Source of the DNA: Nocardia pseudovaccinii NBRC 100343
Lineage (GTDB): Bacteria > Actinomycetota > Actinomycetes > Mycobacteriales > Mycobacteriaceae
Assembly (NCBI RefSeq): GCF_001613225.1
Contig: NZ_BDBY01000255.1
Coordinates: forward strand, 1 to 41,146
Direction: 5' to 3'
DNA: 41,146 nt
A model generated the notes under the pieces. That model had not been told where the DNA came from, searched no databases, and was given only the letters and a program-made list of their open reading frames with translations. Shown here piece after piece: positions 15,081 through 23,421 of the stretch. The stretch's first letter is position 1. Each line of letters opens with the position of its first letter. Made by a program: the position numbers and the translations under genes.

Positions 15081-15127
15081 GTCAATTTTCGTTGACAACA
15101 CCGGAGTTCGTCAATAAAAATTGACGA
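15081..15127 (+). promoter_or_regulatory. Promoter with two overlapping palindromes before the HTH/Clp-N operon
   Basis: The candidate -35 TTGACA (15092-15097) and -10 TAAAAA (15115-15120) are 17 bp apart, placing transcription start around 15127, two bases before the ATG at 15129. Palindrome 1 is GTCAA-(6)-TTGAC (15081-15096) and covers the -35; palindrome 2 is TCGTCAAT-aaaa-ATTGACGA (15108-15127) and covers the -10 and start point. The half-sites GTCAAT/ATTGAC are shared. No Shine-Dalgarno sequence precedes the ATG, which fits a leaderless transcript. Confidence 0.6.
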
Positions 15128-15128
15128 C

Positions 15129-15350
15129 ATGACTGAAGCAACCACACTGGCGGCCGCCGCGGGCAGTCCGGACCCCAAGGTCGGGCTGCGCGCGGTGCTC
15201 GCACTGCGTCGGCTGCTCGAACGGCTGGAGGCGATCCAGGTGACCAATGCCCGCGAAAAGGGCTGGTCCTGGCAGGCGATCGCGGAGGCGCTCGAGGTCA
15301 GCAAGCAGGCGGTCCACCAGAAATACAACCGGAGAGGCGGGAACCGCTGA
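15129..15350 (+). CDS. Small helix-turn-helix protein, likely autoregulator of Clp-N operon
   Basis: The 73-aa product is mostly helical: an Ala-rich start, a long helix (LRAVLALRRLLERLEAIQVT) and a helix-turn-helix WSWQAIAEALEVSKQAVHQKY at about 46-66, of the sigma-70 region 4/AsnC-like kind found in many actinobacterial mini-regulators. It has no sensor domain. Its TGA overlaps the ATG of the Clp-N gene (TGATG), so the two are made together. The ATG lies directly beside the palindromic promoter with no ribosome binding site, suggesting a leaderless mRNA. The most likely role is to bind these palindromes and repress its own operon, with the Clp-N protein as sensor (inference). Confidence 0.75.
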   Translation: MTEATTLAAAAGSPDPKVGLRAVLALRRLLERLEAIQVTNAREKGWSWQAIAEALEVSKQAVHQKYNRRGGNR

Positions 15351-15931
15351 TGTTCGAACGGTTCAGCAGGTCGGCGCGGACGGCGATCGTCATCGCTCAG
15401 GAAGACGCGCGCGAACTGCGCGCACCCAAGATCGAGGTGGAGCATGTCCTGCTCGGCCTGTTGGCGCAGGGCGAGCCGGAATTGAAGACACTGCTCGAGG
15501 AGGCGGGGGTCACCCACCGAGCGGTGCTGAAATCCCTCGGTCGAGAGGCCAAAGGTCAGCCGCTCGGTACGGAGGACGCCGAGGCGCTGCGTTCGATCGG
15601 CATCGATCTGGATGCGGTGCGCGAGAGCCTGGAGGCCAGCTTCGGCGAGGATGCGCTGGAGCGGGCCGTGCCCGAGGAGCGGTCCCGATTCGGCCACGGT
15701 CGCGATCGGAACTGGGGTCACCACATCCCGTTTACCAGGGATGCCAAGAAGGTGTTGGAGCTGGGACTGCGGGAAGCGCTCGCCCGTAAGGACAGGTCTA
15801 TCGAATCCGGGCATCTGCTGCTCGGGATTCTGCGCGCGCCCAATGCGACCACCACCCGCATCCTGGGCGGTTCGGAAGCGATCGATGCGCTCCGGCCGAA
15901 GGTGCACGCGCTACTCGACCGTGCCGCGTGA
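15350..15931 (+). CDS. Stand-alone Clp N-terminal domain protein (ClpC2-like)
   Basis: The 193-aa product starts with MFERFSRSARTAIVIAQEDA, nearly the start of the ClpC1 unfoldase, and has two Clp-N repeats (about residues 1-75 and 125-165: EHVLLGLLAQGE and ESGHLLLGILRA). It lacks AAA+ domains, so it cannot unfold substrate itself. The second repeat begins with GHHIPFTRDAKKVLELGLRE, close to HIPFT of ClpC1; Phe 2 and this Phe correspond to residues that line the antibiotic-binding surface of ClpC1. About 45 extra residues separate the repeats. Mycobacterial ClpC2 has this domain and is reported to sequester antibiotics that target ClpC1. Here the HTH protein gene is immediately upstream. Confidence 0.85.
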   Translation: MFERFSRSARTAIVIAQEDARELRAPKIEVEHVLLGLLAQGEPELKTLLEEAGVTHRAVLKSLGREAKGQPLGTEDAEALRSIGIDLDAVRESLEASFGEDALERAVPEERSRFGHGRDRNWGHHIPFTRDAKKVLELGLREALARKDRSIESGHLLLGILRAPNATTTRILGGSEAIDALRPKVHALLDRAA

Positions 15932-16008
15932 GGGGTCGGGCATGTGCGCGCCGCTCGATTCACGTTTTGTGGCAGCACATGCCCGCCGGTCGGGCCTAGC
16001 ATTGGCGC

Positions 16009-16395
16009 ATGCAGCTTCTGATTCGGTTGATCATCAACGCGGTGGCCATCTGGCTGGCCGCCGCTTGGGTCGACAAGATCGAAATTCTCAGTCCCGCGGA
16101 CAAGGGCAATGGCGGCAAGGTCATTGTCATCCTGGTCGTCGCAGTGGTCTTCACCGTGGTGAACGCGGTGATCAAACCGATTGTGAAACTTCTATCGCTA
16201 CCGCTGGTCATCGTGACCCTCGGCCTGTTCCTGCTGGTGATCAACGCGCTGATGCTCTGGATCACGGCGAAGATCAGCGAAACCACCGACTACGGCCTGC
16301 GCGTCGACGGCTTCTGGGCCGCCGTATGGGGCGGCATCATCGTCGCGGTGGTCAACTGGGTCCTCGGCATCCTGGTCCCGGACGGCGACGACTAA
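16009..16395 (+). CDS. Phage holin family (PF04020-type) four-helix membrane protein
   Basis: The 128-aa product contains four hydrophobic segments (LLIRLIINAVAIWLAAAWV, VIVILVVAVVFTVVNAVI, LPLVIVTLGLFLLVINALML and FWAAVWGGIIVAVVNWVLGI) and the family motif NAVIKPIVKLLSLPLVIVTLG. Despite the holin name, it is a chromosomal membrane family present in most actinobacteria without a demonstrated lysis role. No phage genes surround it here. It stands 77 nt after the Clp-N gene and converges on menA; a bidirectional hairpin separates them. The start at ATG 16009 was chosen because it begins directly before the first helix. Confidence 0.85.
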   Translation: MQLLIRLIINAVAIWLAAAWVDKIEILSPADKGNGGKVIVILVVAVVFTVVNAVIKPIVKLLSLPLVIVTLGLFLLVINALMLWITAKISETTDYGLRVDGFWAAVWGGIIVAVVNWVLGILVPDGDD

Positions 16396-16403
16396 AAGCT
16401 GCG

Positions 16404-16432
16404 GCGCGGGCGACCGTCCTGGTCGCCCGCGC
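16404..16432. terminator. Bidirectional terminator between holin-like gene and menA
   Basis: GCGCGGGCGACC (16404-16415) and GGTCGCCCGCGC (16421-16432) form a perfect 12-bp stem with a 5-nt loop. It lies between two convergent stop codons and lacks a long U-tract on either side. Confidence 0.75.
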
Positions 16433-16436
16433 GCTA

Positions 16437-17309
16437 CTAACCGGCGATACCCAGCGCCAACGCGGTGACCGCCGACCACGCCAACAGCGCCAATCCCGAA
16501 TCGCGGAGCGCTGGAATCAGTTCCAGCCCACCCTTACCGGAGCGCACCGGTGCATTGGCGCGCACCGCCAACGGCACGGCGACCAGTCCGACCAGCGCCC
16601 ACGGCGTGCGGACGACCAGCAGCAGCGTCGCGATGAACGGCACGGCGAGCAGCGCCAAGTGCAGCGTCCGGGTCCGCGGATCACCGAGTTTGACCGCGAG
16701 CGTGACCTTTCCGGATTCGGTATCGGTCGGGATATCGCGCAGGTTATTGGCGACCAGCACCGCGCTGGAGAACGCCCCGACCCCGATCGCCAGCACCAGG
16801 CCCGCCCATTCGATCCGCTCGGCCTGCACGAATTCGGTGCCGAGCACCCCGATCAGACCGAAGAAGACGAAGACCGCGAGCTCACCGAACCCGCTGTAGC
16901 CGTAGGGCTTGCTGCCGCCGGTGTAGAACCAGGCACCGGCCAGGCAGGCCAGGCCGACCAGCAACAACCACCACGCCGTCGCGATGACGAGCACCAGCCC
17001 GAAGACCGCGCCGATGGCCAGGCTGATGATCGCGGCATTCTTGACCGCGGTGGGCGAGGCGAGCTTCTGCCCGACCAGCCGCAGCGGACCGACCCGCACG
17101 TCATCGGTGCCGCGGATGCCGTCGGAGTAGTCGTTGGCGTAATTCACCCCGATGATCAGGGCCAGCGAAACCAGCAGCGCGAGAACCGCTTTCCACCACA
17201 CCGCGCCATCGATGGAGGCGGCGGCGCCGGTTCCGGCGAGGACAGGGGCGATCGCGTTCGGCAGGGTACGGGGCCGTGCGCCCTCGATCCATTGCGCTGC
17301 AGTAGCCAT
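16437..17309 (-). CDS. menA: 1,4-dihydroxy-2-naphthoate polyprenyltransferase
   Basis: MenA attaches the polyprenyl chain to 1,4-dihydroxy-2-naphthoate to make demethylmenaquinone in the membrane. The 290-aa product is of usual size, with about eight or nine helices and the two Asp-rich sites of the UbiA superfamily: NYANDYSDG (56-64) and NNLRDIPTD (188-196), which bind the Mg-diphosphate. The opening WIEGARPRTLPNAIAPV is typical of MenA. ATG 17309 lies at the conserved distance from this motif. The next gene on the same strand, upstream, is a SRPBCC protein. Menaquinone genes menE, menB, menD and menG occur in the same window. Confidence 0.96.
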   Translation of the reverse strand: MATAAQWIEGARPRTLPNAIAPVLAGTGAAASIDGAVWWKAVLALLVSLALIIGVNYANDYSDGIRGTDDVRVGPLRLVGQKLASPTAVKNAAIISLAIGAVFGLVLVIATAWWLLLVGLACLAGAWFYTGGSKPYGYSGFGELAVFVFFGLIGVLGTEFVQAERIEWAGLVLAIGVGAFSSAVLVANNLRDIPTDTESGKVTLAVKLGDPRTRTLHLALLAVPFIATLLLVVRTPWALVGLVAVPLAVRANAPVRSGKGGLELIPALRDSGLALLAWSAVTALALGIAG

Positions 17310-17354
17310 GTTCGCAGCCTAATGCGCGGCCGCGGTTCGGTCCGCTCGGGCGGT

Positions 17355-17831
17355 TCAGTCGGCTTCGGCGGCGGTCTTCAGTCGGTCCAGGCCCTTTTCG
17401 AAGTCCCTGCCGATCATATTGTCGATCGGGAACACCTTCCCGAGCACGCCCATCAGGCCCTTGTGCTCGCCTCTCATCCGCCAGACCACCTCGGTGCGGG
17501 GTTCTTCTCCCTCGAGGGCCGAGACCGGGTTCAGCTCGAAGGTCGTCTTATTGGTGGCCTTGAACGGCTTCTCGAAGGCCAGCCGGATACCGATTTCCCG
17601 GTCGTCGCTGGAGGTGATCTCCATGCTGCCGCGACCGGCCTTGCGGTTGCCGTCCCAGGTGTACTGGGCGCCGACTCCGGCGTCCGGCCCGGAGTACTTC
17701 CGCTGCAGTTGCGGATCGACGTCCTCCCATGGCGACCACTTGGTCCACTCGTGGAAGTTATCGATCAGCGCATGAATGCGCGCGGGCTCGGCCGTGATGA
17801 CAGCCTGCCGAACGATTTCGAACTCAGCCAT
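17355..17831 (-). CDS. SRPBCC (START-like) family protein
   Basis: The 158-aa product has the helix-grip pattern of the polyketide cyclase/SRPBCC superfamily: an opening strand FEIVRQAVITAEPARIHALI, the motif WTKWSPWEDVDPQL near 30-43, middle strands (GSMEITSSDDREIGIRLAFE), TEVVWRMRGEHKG, and a long C-terminal helix. These proteins hold hydrophobic ligands in a deep pocket, and the ligand here is unknown. The ATG at 17831 is preferred over a GTG two codons earlier. It lies directly upstream of menA, 45 nt away, and could act on a hydrophobic quinone-related molecule (speculative). Confidence 0.85.
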   Translation of the reverse strand: MAEFEIVRQAVITAEPARIHALIDNFHEWTKWSPWEDVDPQLQRKYSGPDAGVGAQYTWDGNRKAGRGSMEITSSDDREIGIRLAFEKPFKATNKTTFELNPVSALEGEEPRTEVVWRMRGEHKGLMGVLGKVFPIDNMIGRDFEKGLDRLKTAAEAD

Positions 17832-17994
17832 GCGCACAGCGTAGGCGACCTACCGGTCCGAACAGGGGCGAAAAACCATGTCAGCTTGGCAGGCAGTATT
17901 CGATTGCGGCACTCCCGGGTCCCTCCGTGGTCACGCTGCGCTACCGCCTCCGGGCCCGTCGCTCGCGCCGGGGCTCGCATACGATAACCACGGA

Positions 17995-20900
17995 ATGTTT
18001 CCCGATCAGAGCGGCCCGAACGGCCGAAGTCAAACCCTGACGACGCCCGCAGGCGAATCGGTCGTAGTGGCCCTGCTGGGCGAAATCGCGCTACGCCGAG
18101 ACGGCACGCTCGCCGCGCTGCCCGGGGCACGGTCGCGACTGCTGCTCGCCGCGCTGGCCCTGCGTCCCGGCCGCAGCCGCAGTGCCCAGGCGCTGATCGA
18201 TGAGGTGTGGGGTGAGCAGCCGCCGCGCGCGCCGATGAACGCGCTGCACACCCAGGTGTCGCGACTGCGCGCGGCGCTGCCGGATGCGGCGCTGGAGATC
18301 GGTCCGGCGGGCTACCGTCTCACGCTGACCGCCGATCAGGTCGATTTGACCCTCGCGGACGACCTGGTGCGCGCGGCCCGCGCCAAACAGGCCGACGGCG
18401 ACCACGCCGGATGTCTAGAGGTGCTGACGCAGGCCAGATCGCTCTGGCGCGGCGAGCCCGGTGCCGACCTACCCGCGGGCGACCTCGCTGACGAGCTGCG
18501 CGCCGCGGCCGCACACCGCTGGTCCGAACTGGAGGCGATCGAGGTCGCCGCCCGGGTCGCCGGGGGTGATCTCGACGGTGCGGTGGCGATCACCCGCCGC
18601 ACCGCGGCAGCCAAACCGCTCGACGAGGCCGCGCACGCCACCTTGATGCGTTTGCTCGCCGCAGCCGGTCGGCCCAACGAAGCCCTCGATGTCTTCGCAT
18701 CGATCCGTGGGCGACTTGTCGAAGAACTCGGCGCGGATCCGGGTCCGGCGCTGGTCGAGCTGAATACGGTGATCCTGCGGGGTGATCCGGTGCCCGGATT
18801 CGCTTCGCGGACCGATCATGGTGGGGTCGTGCCGAAGCCGATGCCTGCCGTGAATTCGGTCACACCAGCTGATCGGACGGTAGCGGCCGCGGTAGCGGAT
18901 TCGGCCGCACAGGATTCCGCAGGGCGGGATGCGACGGCACTGGATTCGATTGGACGAGTTTCGGATTCGGCCGCTGCCGTGCCGCCGAGTGCCCGCTCCG
19001 CGATCGGCCTGCGCGCGGCTCCCAATGCCCTGCTCGGACGCGCCGCTGATCTGGACGCGCTCGAGCAACTGCTGCACCGCTCCCGGGTGACCACCGTCCT
19101 CGGCCCAGGCGGCACCGGAAAGACCAGGGTGGCCAACGAATTGGGCGCACGGGTCGCGCACAGCGAATCCGTGGTGCTGGTCGAGTTGGCCTCGGTGCGG
19201 GCCGATACGGCCGCCGACGCCGATTCGCGCGCCGATATCGAGGCCGCGATCAGCACCACGCTCGGTCTCGGCGAGATCGTCCGGGAGACGGCGTGGCGGC
19301 GCTCCACCGGCTACAGCGATGCCGGTCGCCGACTGCGCGATGCGCTCGCCGCCCGCCCGACGCTCTTGATCTTGGACAACTGCGAGCACCTGATCGACGC
19401 GGTCGCCGAAGTGGTCGCCGACCTAGTCGGCAGCTGCGACCAGCTCAGTGTCCTCACCACCAGCAGAGCGCCGCTGGCGATCACCGCGGAAACGGTTTAT
19501 CCGCTGGCGCCCTTGGCGATCGACGCGGCCGGATCGCCCGCCACCGAACTGTTCATGGCCAGAGCGCGTGCGGTGCGGCCGACCGTCCGGCTGGATCCCG
19601 AGGTGGTGGCCCGGCTGTGCACCACACTCGACGGGCTGCCGCTGGCCATCGAACTCGCGGCCGCCCGGGTGCGGACCATGAGCGTCGAGGAAATCGAAAC
19701 CCGCCTGGAACACCGATTCGCGTTGCTGCGCAGCGGAGATCGCTCCTCGCCGGAACGCCATCGCACCTTGCACGCGGTGATCGCATGGAGCTGGAATCTG
19801 CTCGAAGAGCCGCAACAGATCGCCTTGCGTAGGTTGTGCCGCTTCCCGGCCGGGTTCACCCTCGATGCGGCCGAAGTGGTGGCGGGCGGCCCAGATGTCG
19901 ACGATGTGGCCACGGCCGTGGACGGGCTGGTCGGCCAGTCGCTGCTGACCGTCCTGGACGACGATGAGGGCCTGATCGGCACCCGCTACCGGATGCTGGA
20001 AACCGTGCGCGAATTCGGAGAGGAACAGCTCGCGCTGACCGGATCCGATGCGGCGGCGGGCATTTCGGGAGCGGTCGACGAGCGTCCCGTGGTGATGGAT
20101 CGCATGTCGCGCTGGGCCCGTGACTATTCGATCGCCACGGTGCACCGTTATCTGTCCGACGAGCAGGTGGCCACCGTGCTCTCGGTCGGCGCGGAACTCG
20201 ACAACCTGGTCGCGGTGCTGCGATATGCGTTGGAGCGCAGGGACGCCCGCACGGTGTACCGGGTCTTCCCGGTCGCCGGCACGCTATGGGTGATGCGTGG
20301 CGCGCATATGGAGCTGAGCGGTTGGGCGCGCCGGATTCTGACCCTGCCGCCCGAACCCGGTCCGGTGCGCGGTCCGGTCGCCGATCTGCAGATGCTCGCG
20401 CACCTGCAGATCGGCATGCACGTCGTGTTCCTCGGTGCCGACCCGCGTGAGGTGGCGACCACGCGGGCCAGGATCCGTCGATTGCTCAGCACCGCAATCG
20501 ATCTCAATGGTGGAGCGCGCTTTCTCGGCGCGATGGCCTGCGGAAATGCCTCGGGCTCGGACACGCCGAGGCAGTTCGCGGACGGTGCCCGGTCGCCGGA
20601 CCCCGTGGTGCGCGGCGCGGCGGTGTTCATGCGCGCGAATATCCGGGAGAACGCTGGCGATGTCTACGGCTCCACCCGGGACGCGCAGGCTGCCTTACAG
20701 CTGATCGAGGGCCGCGATGTCTGGGGCACGGCGATGGTCACCCAGCACCTCGGGCAGCTCGCCGGACAGACGGCGCACTATGCCGATGCGGTGGAGTACT
20801 ACCGCCGCGCGGCGGAACTGTTGCGGGAGTTGCGCGCCCACGAAGAAGCCGTCGAAATGTCCAGTTATCTCGCGGTGTCGTTGATCGGCGCGGGCCGGCT

Positions 20901-21552
20901 CGACGAGGCGCGGCGGGAGTTGGGCTTCGCGCTCGGCGCCGCGGATGGCGATCCGGCACACGGTACGCCGATCGATGACCCACATATCCGACGTAACCAC
21001 CGCCTCGCGCCGGTCGTCGTCGGAATGGCGGAACTCGAACTGGCCGAAGGCGATATCGACGCCGGGCTGCACTATTACCGGCGGGCGCTGGACCTGCACG
21101 GCTGGCCCGATGACGCCCCGATGGTCGGCCCGGGCATTCTGGTGACCGCGAGCGGGGCCGTTGACGCGTACGTGCTGCACGGACGGGCGGCGGAGGCCGC
21201 CGACATCGCGTGGACACTGCTGCGCCTCGCGGCCGGTCGACTCGGGCAGTTCCCCGACCTGCCGCAGATCGGCGCGGTCGGCAACGCCGTCGGAACATTC
21301 TGTCTCGCGGTCGGACGCGATTCGGAGATCGGCTTGGAGTTGCTCTCGCTGTCTACCAAAGTGCTGGGGCGACAGGATAGTCCGTCGGCCGAATTGCGGC
21401 GGCACGCGGCACTGCACCGAACAACGGTGGGGGACGAGCGCTTCGACGAAGCACTGACCCGCGCCGCAGGCATGCGTCGGCGGCAAGCGGCGGACAGAAT
21501 CCTCGAACTCCTGCAGGAACTGTCCTGCGACAACGAAAATCGCGGTGGGTGA
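17995..21552 (+). CDS. Large AfsR/SARP-type STAND regulator (wHTH-BTAD-NB-ARC-TPR)
   Basis: The 1185-aa product begins with an OmpR-like winged helix (VVVALLGEIALRRDG, LIDEVWGEQPPRAPMNALHT), then a bacterial transcriptional activation domain to about residue 250 (LVEELGADPGPALVELN). A Pro/Ala/Ser linker leads to an NB-ARC ATPase: Walker A GPGGTGKT near 370-377, Walker B LLILDNCE near 457, and GLPLAIELAAARVR. The remaining 600 residues are helical and TPR-like. Such proteins activate promoters, often of secondary metabolism, after binding ATP and an unknown signal. ATG 17995 is preferred over an upstream in-frame start without a signal. It is convergent with a DrrAB exporter, the nearest candidate target. 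Confidence 0.92.
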   Translation: MFPDQSGPNGRSQTLTTPAGESVVVALLGEIALRRDGTLAALPGARSRLLLAALALRPGRSRSAQALIDEVWGEQPPRAPMNALHTQVSRLRAALPDAALEIGPAGYRLTLTADQVDLTLADDLVRAARAKQADGDHAGCLEVLTQARSLWRGEPGADLPAGDLADELRAAAAHRWSELEAIEVAARVAGGDLDGAVAITRRTAAAKPLDEAAHATLMRLLAAAGRPNEALDVFASIRGRLVEELGADPGPALVELNTVILRGDPVPGFASRTDHGGVVPKPMPAVNSVTPADRTVAAAVADSAAQDSAGRDATALDSIGRVSDSAAAVPPSARSAIGLRAAPNALLGRAADLDALEQLLHRSRVTTVLGPGGTGKTRVANELGARVAHSESVVLVELASVRADTAADADSRADIEAAISTTLGLGEIVRETAWRRSTGYSDAGRRLRDALAARPTLLILDNCEHLIDAVAEVVADLVGSCDQLSVLTTSRAPLAITAETVYPLAPLAIDAAGSPATELFMARARAVRPTVRLDPEVVARLCTTLDGLPLAIELAAARVRTMSVEEIETRLEHRFALLRSGDRSSPERHRTLHAVIAWSWNLLEEPQQIALRRLCRFPAGFTLDAAEVVAGGPDVDDVATAVDGLVGQSLLTVLDDDEGLIGTRYRMLETVREFGEEQLALTGSDAAAGISGAVDERPVVMDRMSRWARDYSIATVHRYLSDEQVATVLSVGAELDNLVAVLRYALERRDARTVYRVFPVAGTLWVMRGAHMELSGWARRILTLPPEPGPVRGPVADLQMLAHLQIGMHVVFLGADPREVATTRARIRRLLSTAIDLNGGARFLGAMACGNASGSDTPRQFADGARSPDPVVRGAAVFMRANIRENAGDVYGSTRDAQAALQLIEGRDVWGTAMVTQHLGQLAGQTAHYADAVEYYRRAAELLRELRAHEEAVEMSSYLAVSLIGAGRLDEARRELGFALGAADGDPAHGTPIDDPHIRRNHRLAPVVVGMAELELAEGDIDAGLHYYRRALDLHGWPDDAPMVGPGILVTASGAVDAYVLHGRAAEAADIAWTLLRLAAGRLGQFPDLPQIGAVGNAVGTFCLAVGRDSEIGLELLSLSTKVLGRQDSPSAELRRHAALHRTTVGDERFDEALTRAAGMRRRQAADRILELLQELSCDNENRGG

Positions 21553-21569
21553 CGCACCCACCGCGATTT
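21537..21569. terminator. Bidirectional terminator overlapping the regulator stop codon
   Basis: AAATCGCGGTGGGTG (21537-21551) and CACCCACCGCGATTT (21555-21569) form a perfect 15-bp stem with a 3-nt loop. The left arm contains the last codons and part of the stop codon of the STAND regulator gene. The stem ends in A/T-rich sides on both strands, which suits both convergent transcripts. Confidence 0.8.
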
Positions 21570-21576
21570 CTGTGCA

Positions 21577-22416
21577 TCATGCCCGGCGCATGTACGCCTT
21601 GATGCTCAGCGGCGCGAAGATCGCGATCACGATCACCGAGCCGATCAGCGACCAGGCCAGATCGCTGCCGTAGACATTGCCGTTCATCAGTGCTCGGGCC
21701 GCATTCACCATGTAGTACACGGGATTCACGTGATTGAGCCCCTGCATCCAGCCCGGCATGGTGCTCACCTGAGCGAACGCGCCGGACATGAAGGTCAGCG
21801 GGAACATCACCATCATCGAAATGCCCTGCACGCCTGCGGCACTCTTACCGGTGACGCCGACCAGCGCCCAGATCCAGCTCACCGCGAACGAGCAGACCAC
21901 GATGACCAGACCGGCCACCACGACACCGGCCACACCGCCCTCGGGCCGGTAGCCGATGGCCAGACCGACCACGATGGTCAGCGTCGTCGCCAGTGCGTAG
22001 CGCACCATATCGGCGATCAACGCACCCGCCAGCACCGAAATGCGGGCGATGGGCAGGGATTTGAACCGGTCGAAGACGCCCTTGTCCATATCCTCGCGCA
22101 ACTGGGTGCCGGTGACGACCGAGGTCAGGATCACGGTCTGCACCAGAATGCCGGGAATCAGGACCGGCAGATAGTTCGACACGCTCCCGCCGATCGCCCC
22201 GCCGAAGATGTAGGCGAACAGCGCGGTGAACAGGATCGGCTGAATCGTCACATCGAACAGCTGCTCGGGATTGTGCTTGATTTTCAGGATGCCCCGGTAG
22301 GCCATGGTGAGCGAGGTCGACACGGTCTGTTGCAGGCTGATCTTATTGCTGACCTCGGGAATCGAAGTCGGTGCCGCATGCCGCGCTGCGGTGCTCTCGG
22401 CGGTGATGGTTGTCAT
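21577..22416 (-). CDS. ABC-2 type exporter permease (DrrB-like)
   Basis: The 279-aa product is the membrane subunit of a drug/lipid exporter. It has six hydrophobic segments, the typical opening region (MAYRGILKIKHNPEQLFDVTIQPIL), and the conserved DMDKGVFDRFKSLPIARISVLAGAL-type cytosolic loop before the third helix, plus the NPVYYMVNAARALM motif near the C-terminus. It pairs with the ATPase encoded directly upstream; the ATPase TGA overlaps this ATG (ATGA, 22413-22416). Homologues export daunorubicin (DrrB) or phthiocerol-type lipids (mycobacterial DrrB). The substrate here is unknown. Confidence 0.93.
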   Translation of the reverse strand: MTTITAESTAARHAAPTSIPEVSNKISLQQTVSTSLTMAYRGILKIKHNPEQLFDVTIQPILFTALFAYIFGGAIGGSVSNYLPVLIPGILVQTVILTSVVTGTQLREDMDKGVFDRFKSLPIARISVLAGALIADMVRYALATTLTIVVGLAIGYRPEGGVAGVVVAGLVIVVCSFAVSWIWALVGVTGKSAAGVQGISMMVMFPLTFMSGAFAQVSTMPGWMQGLNHVNPVYYMVNAARALMNGNVYGSDLAWSLIGSVIVIAIFAPLSIKAYMRRA

Positions 22417-23399
22417 GCCGCGCTCCGTTCGGAATCGTTGTCGTCGGCCGGGTGGCCGGTGATGGTGAGGAAGACCTCGTCGAGGCTGGGTTTGGTGACG
22501 GTGATCTCGTCGATCGCGATCTCCCACTCGCGCAGGCGAATCAGCAGATCGGCGGTCATGCCCGCGTCCGCGAGCGGCGCGGTGAGCCGACCGGCCTCCG
22601 GCGTGATCTGGGCGTCGACGCCGAGGAAGTCACCGACAACCCGGCGTGCCTCCTCGAGCTGGGCCCGGTCGACCAGGGTCAGATGCAGTGAGGAGCCGCC
22701 GACCGAGGCCTTGAGTTCGTCAGCGGTGCCGTCGGCGATCACCTTGCCGTGGTCGATGACGGCGATCCGGTCCGCCAGCTGATCGGCCTCGTCCAGGTAC
22801 TGCGTGGTGAGCAGTACCGTCGCGCCCTCGCGGACCAGGCGGCGGATGGTCTCCCACATCTGGGCGCGGGTGCGCGGATCGAGGCCGGTCGTCGGCTCGT
22901 CCAGGAACAGCAGCGGCGGTGTCGCGATCAGGCTGGCGGCCAGATCGAGACGGCGTCGCATACCGCCGGAGAAGTTCTTCAGCGGCTTGTTCGCCGCCTC
23001 GGTGAGGTCGAACTCCTCCAGCAGTTCGACCGACTTGCGCCTGGCATCGATCTTGCTGAGGCCGAGCAGGCGGGAGAAGATGATCAGATTTTCGGTGGCC
23101 GTCAGGTCCTCGTCGACCGAGGCGTACTGCCCCGTGACGCCGACCAGCGACCGGACCGCCGTCGGTTCCGCGACGACGTCATGGCCGAAGATACGGGCGC
23201 TGCCGCCGTCCGGGCGCAACAGGGTGGCCAACATGCGGATGGTCGTGGTCTTGCCCGCGCCGTTCGGGCCGAGCACGCCGTAGACCGAGCCCTGCGGAAC
23301 CGCCAGGCTCACACCGTCGACGGCGCGCTGTTCCCCGAACACCTTGACCAGACTGTCCGCCTCGACGGCGAGCGCTGAAGTGGGTGTGTAAGAAGTCAT
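22413..23399 (-). CDS. ABC transporter ATP-binding protein (DrrA-like)
   Basis: The 328-aa product has a complete ABC ATPase: Walker A GPNGAGKT (44-51), signature FSGGMRRR (143-150), Walker B LLFLDEP (163-169), then a DrrA-type C-terminal domain (ADQLADRIAVIDHGKVIADG and the 80-residue tail ending in EVFLTITGHP). ATG 23399 begins shortly before the conserved strand; it has no Shine-Dalgarno sequence, so initiation may be leaderless. The gene heads a two-gene operon with the permease. Four TGCAAG-like direct repeats lie just upstream of this start (23422-23483). Confidence 0.95.
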   Translation of the reverse strand: MTSYTPTSALAVEADSLVKVFGEQRAVDGVSLAVPQGSVYGVLGPNGAGKTTTIRMLATLLRPDGGSARIFGHDVVAEPTAVRSLVGVTGQYASVDEDLTATENLIIFSRLLGLSKIDARRKSVELLEEFDLTEAANKPLKNFSGGMRRRLDLAASLIATPPLLFLDEPTTGLDPRTRAQMWETIRRLVREGATVLLTTQYLDEADQLADRIAVIDHGKVIADGTADELKASVGGSSLHLTLVDRAQLEEARRVVGDFLGVDAQITPEAGRLTAPLADAGMTADLLIRLREWEIAIDEITVTKPSLDEVFLTITGHPADDNDSERSAA

Positions 23400-23421
23400 G
23401 CACAAGACTTTGGGGCCGCCG

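Noticed and set aside
16009..16395. Prophage remnant based on the holin-like gene
   Set aside because: PF04020-type proteins are ordinary chromosomal membrane proteins and no phage gene is nearby.
15612..17987. Long plus-strand frame covering the Clp-N, holin-like, menA and SRPBCC genes
   Set aside because: Composition is unlike a protein and it overlaps four genes with family motifs.
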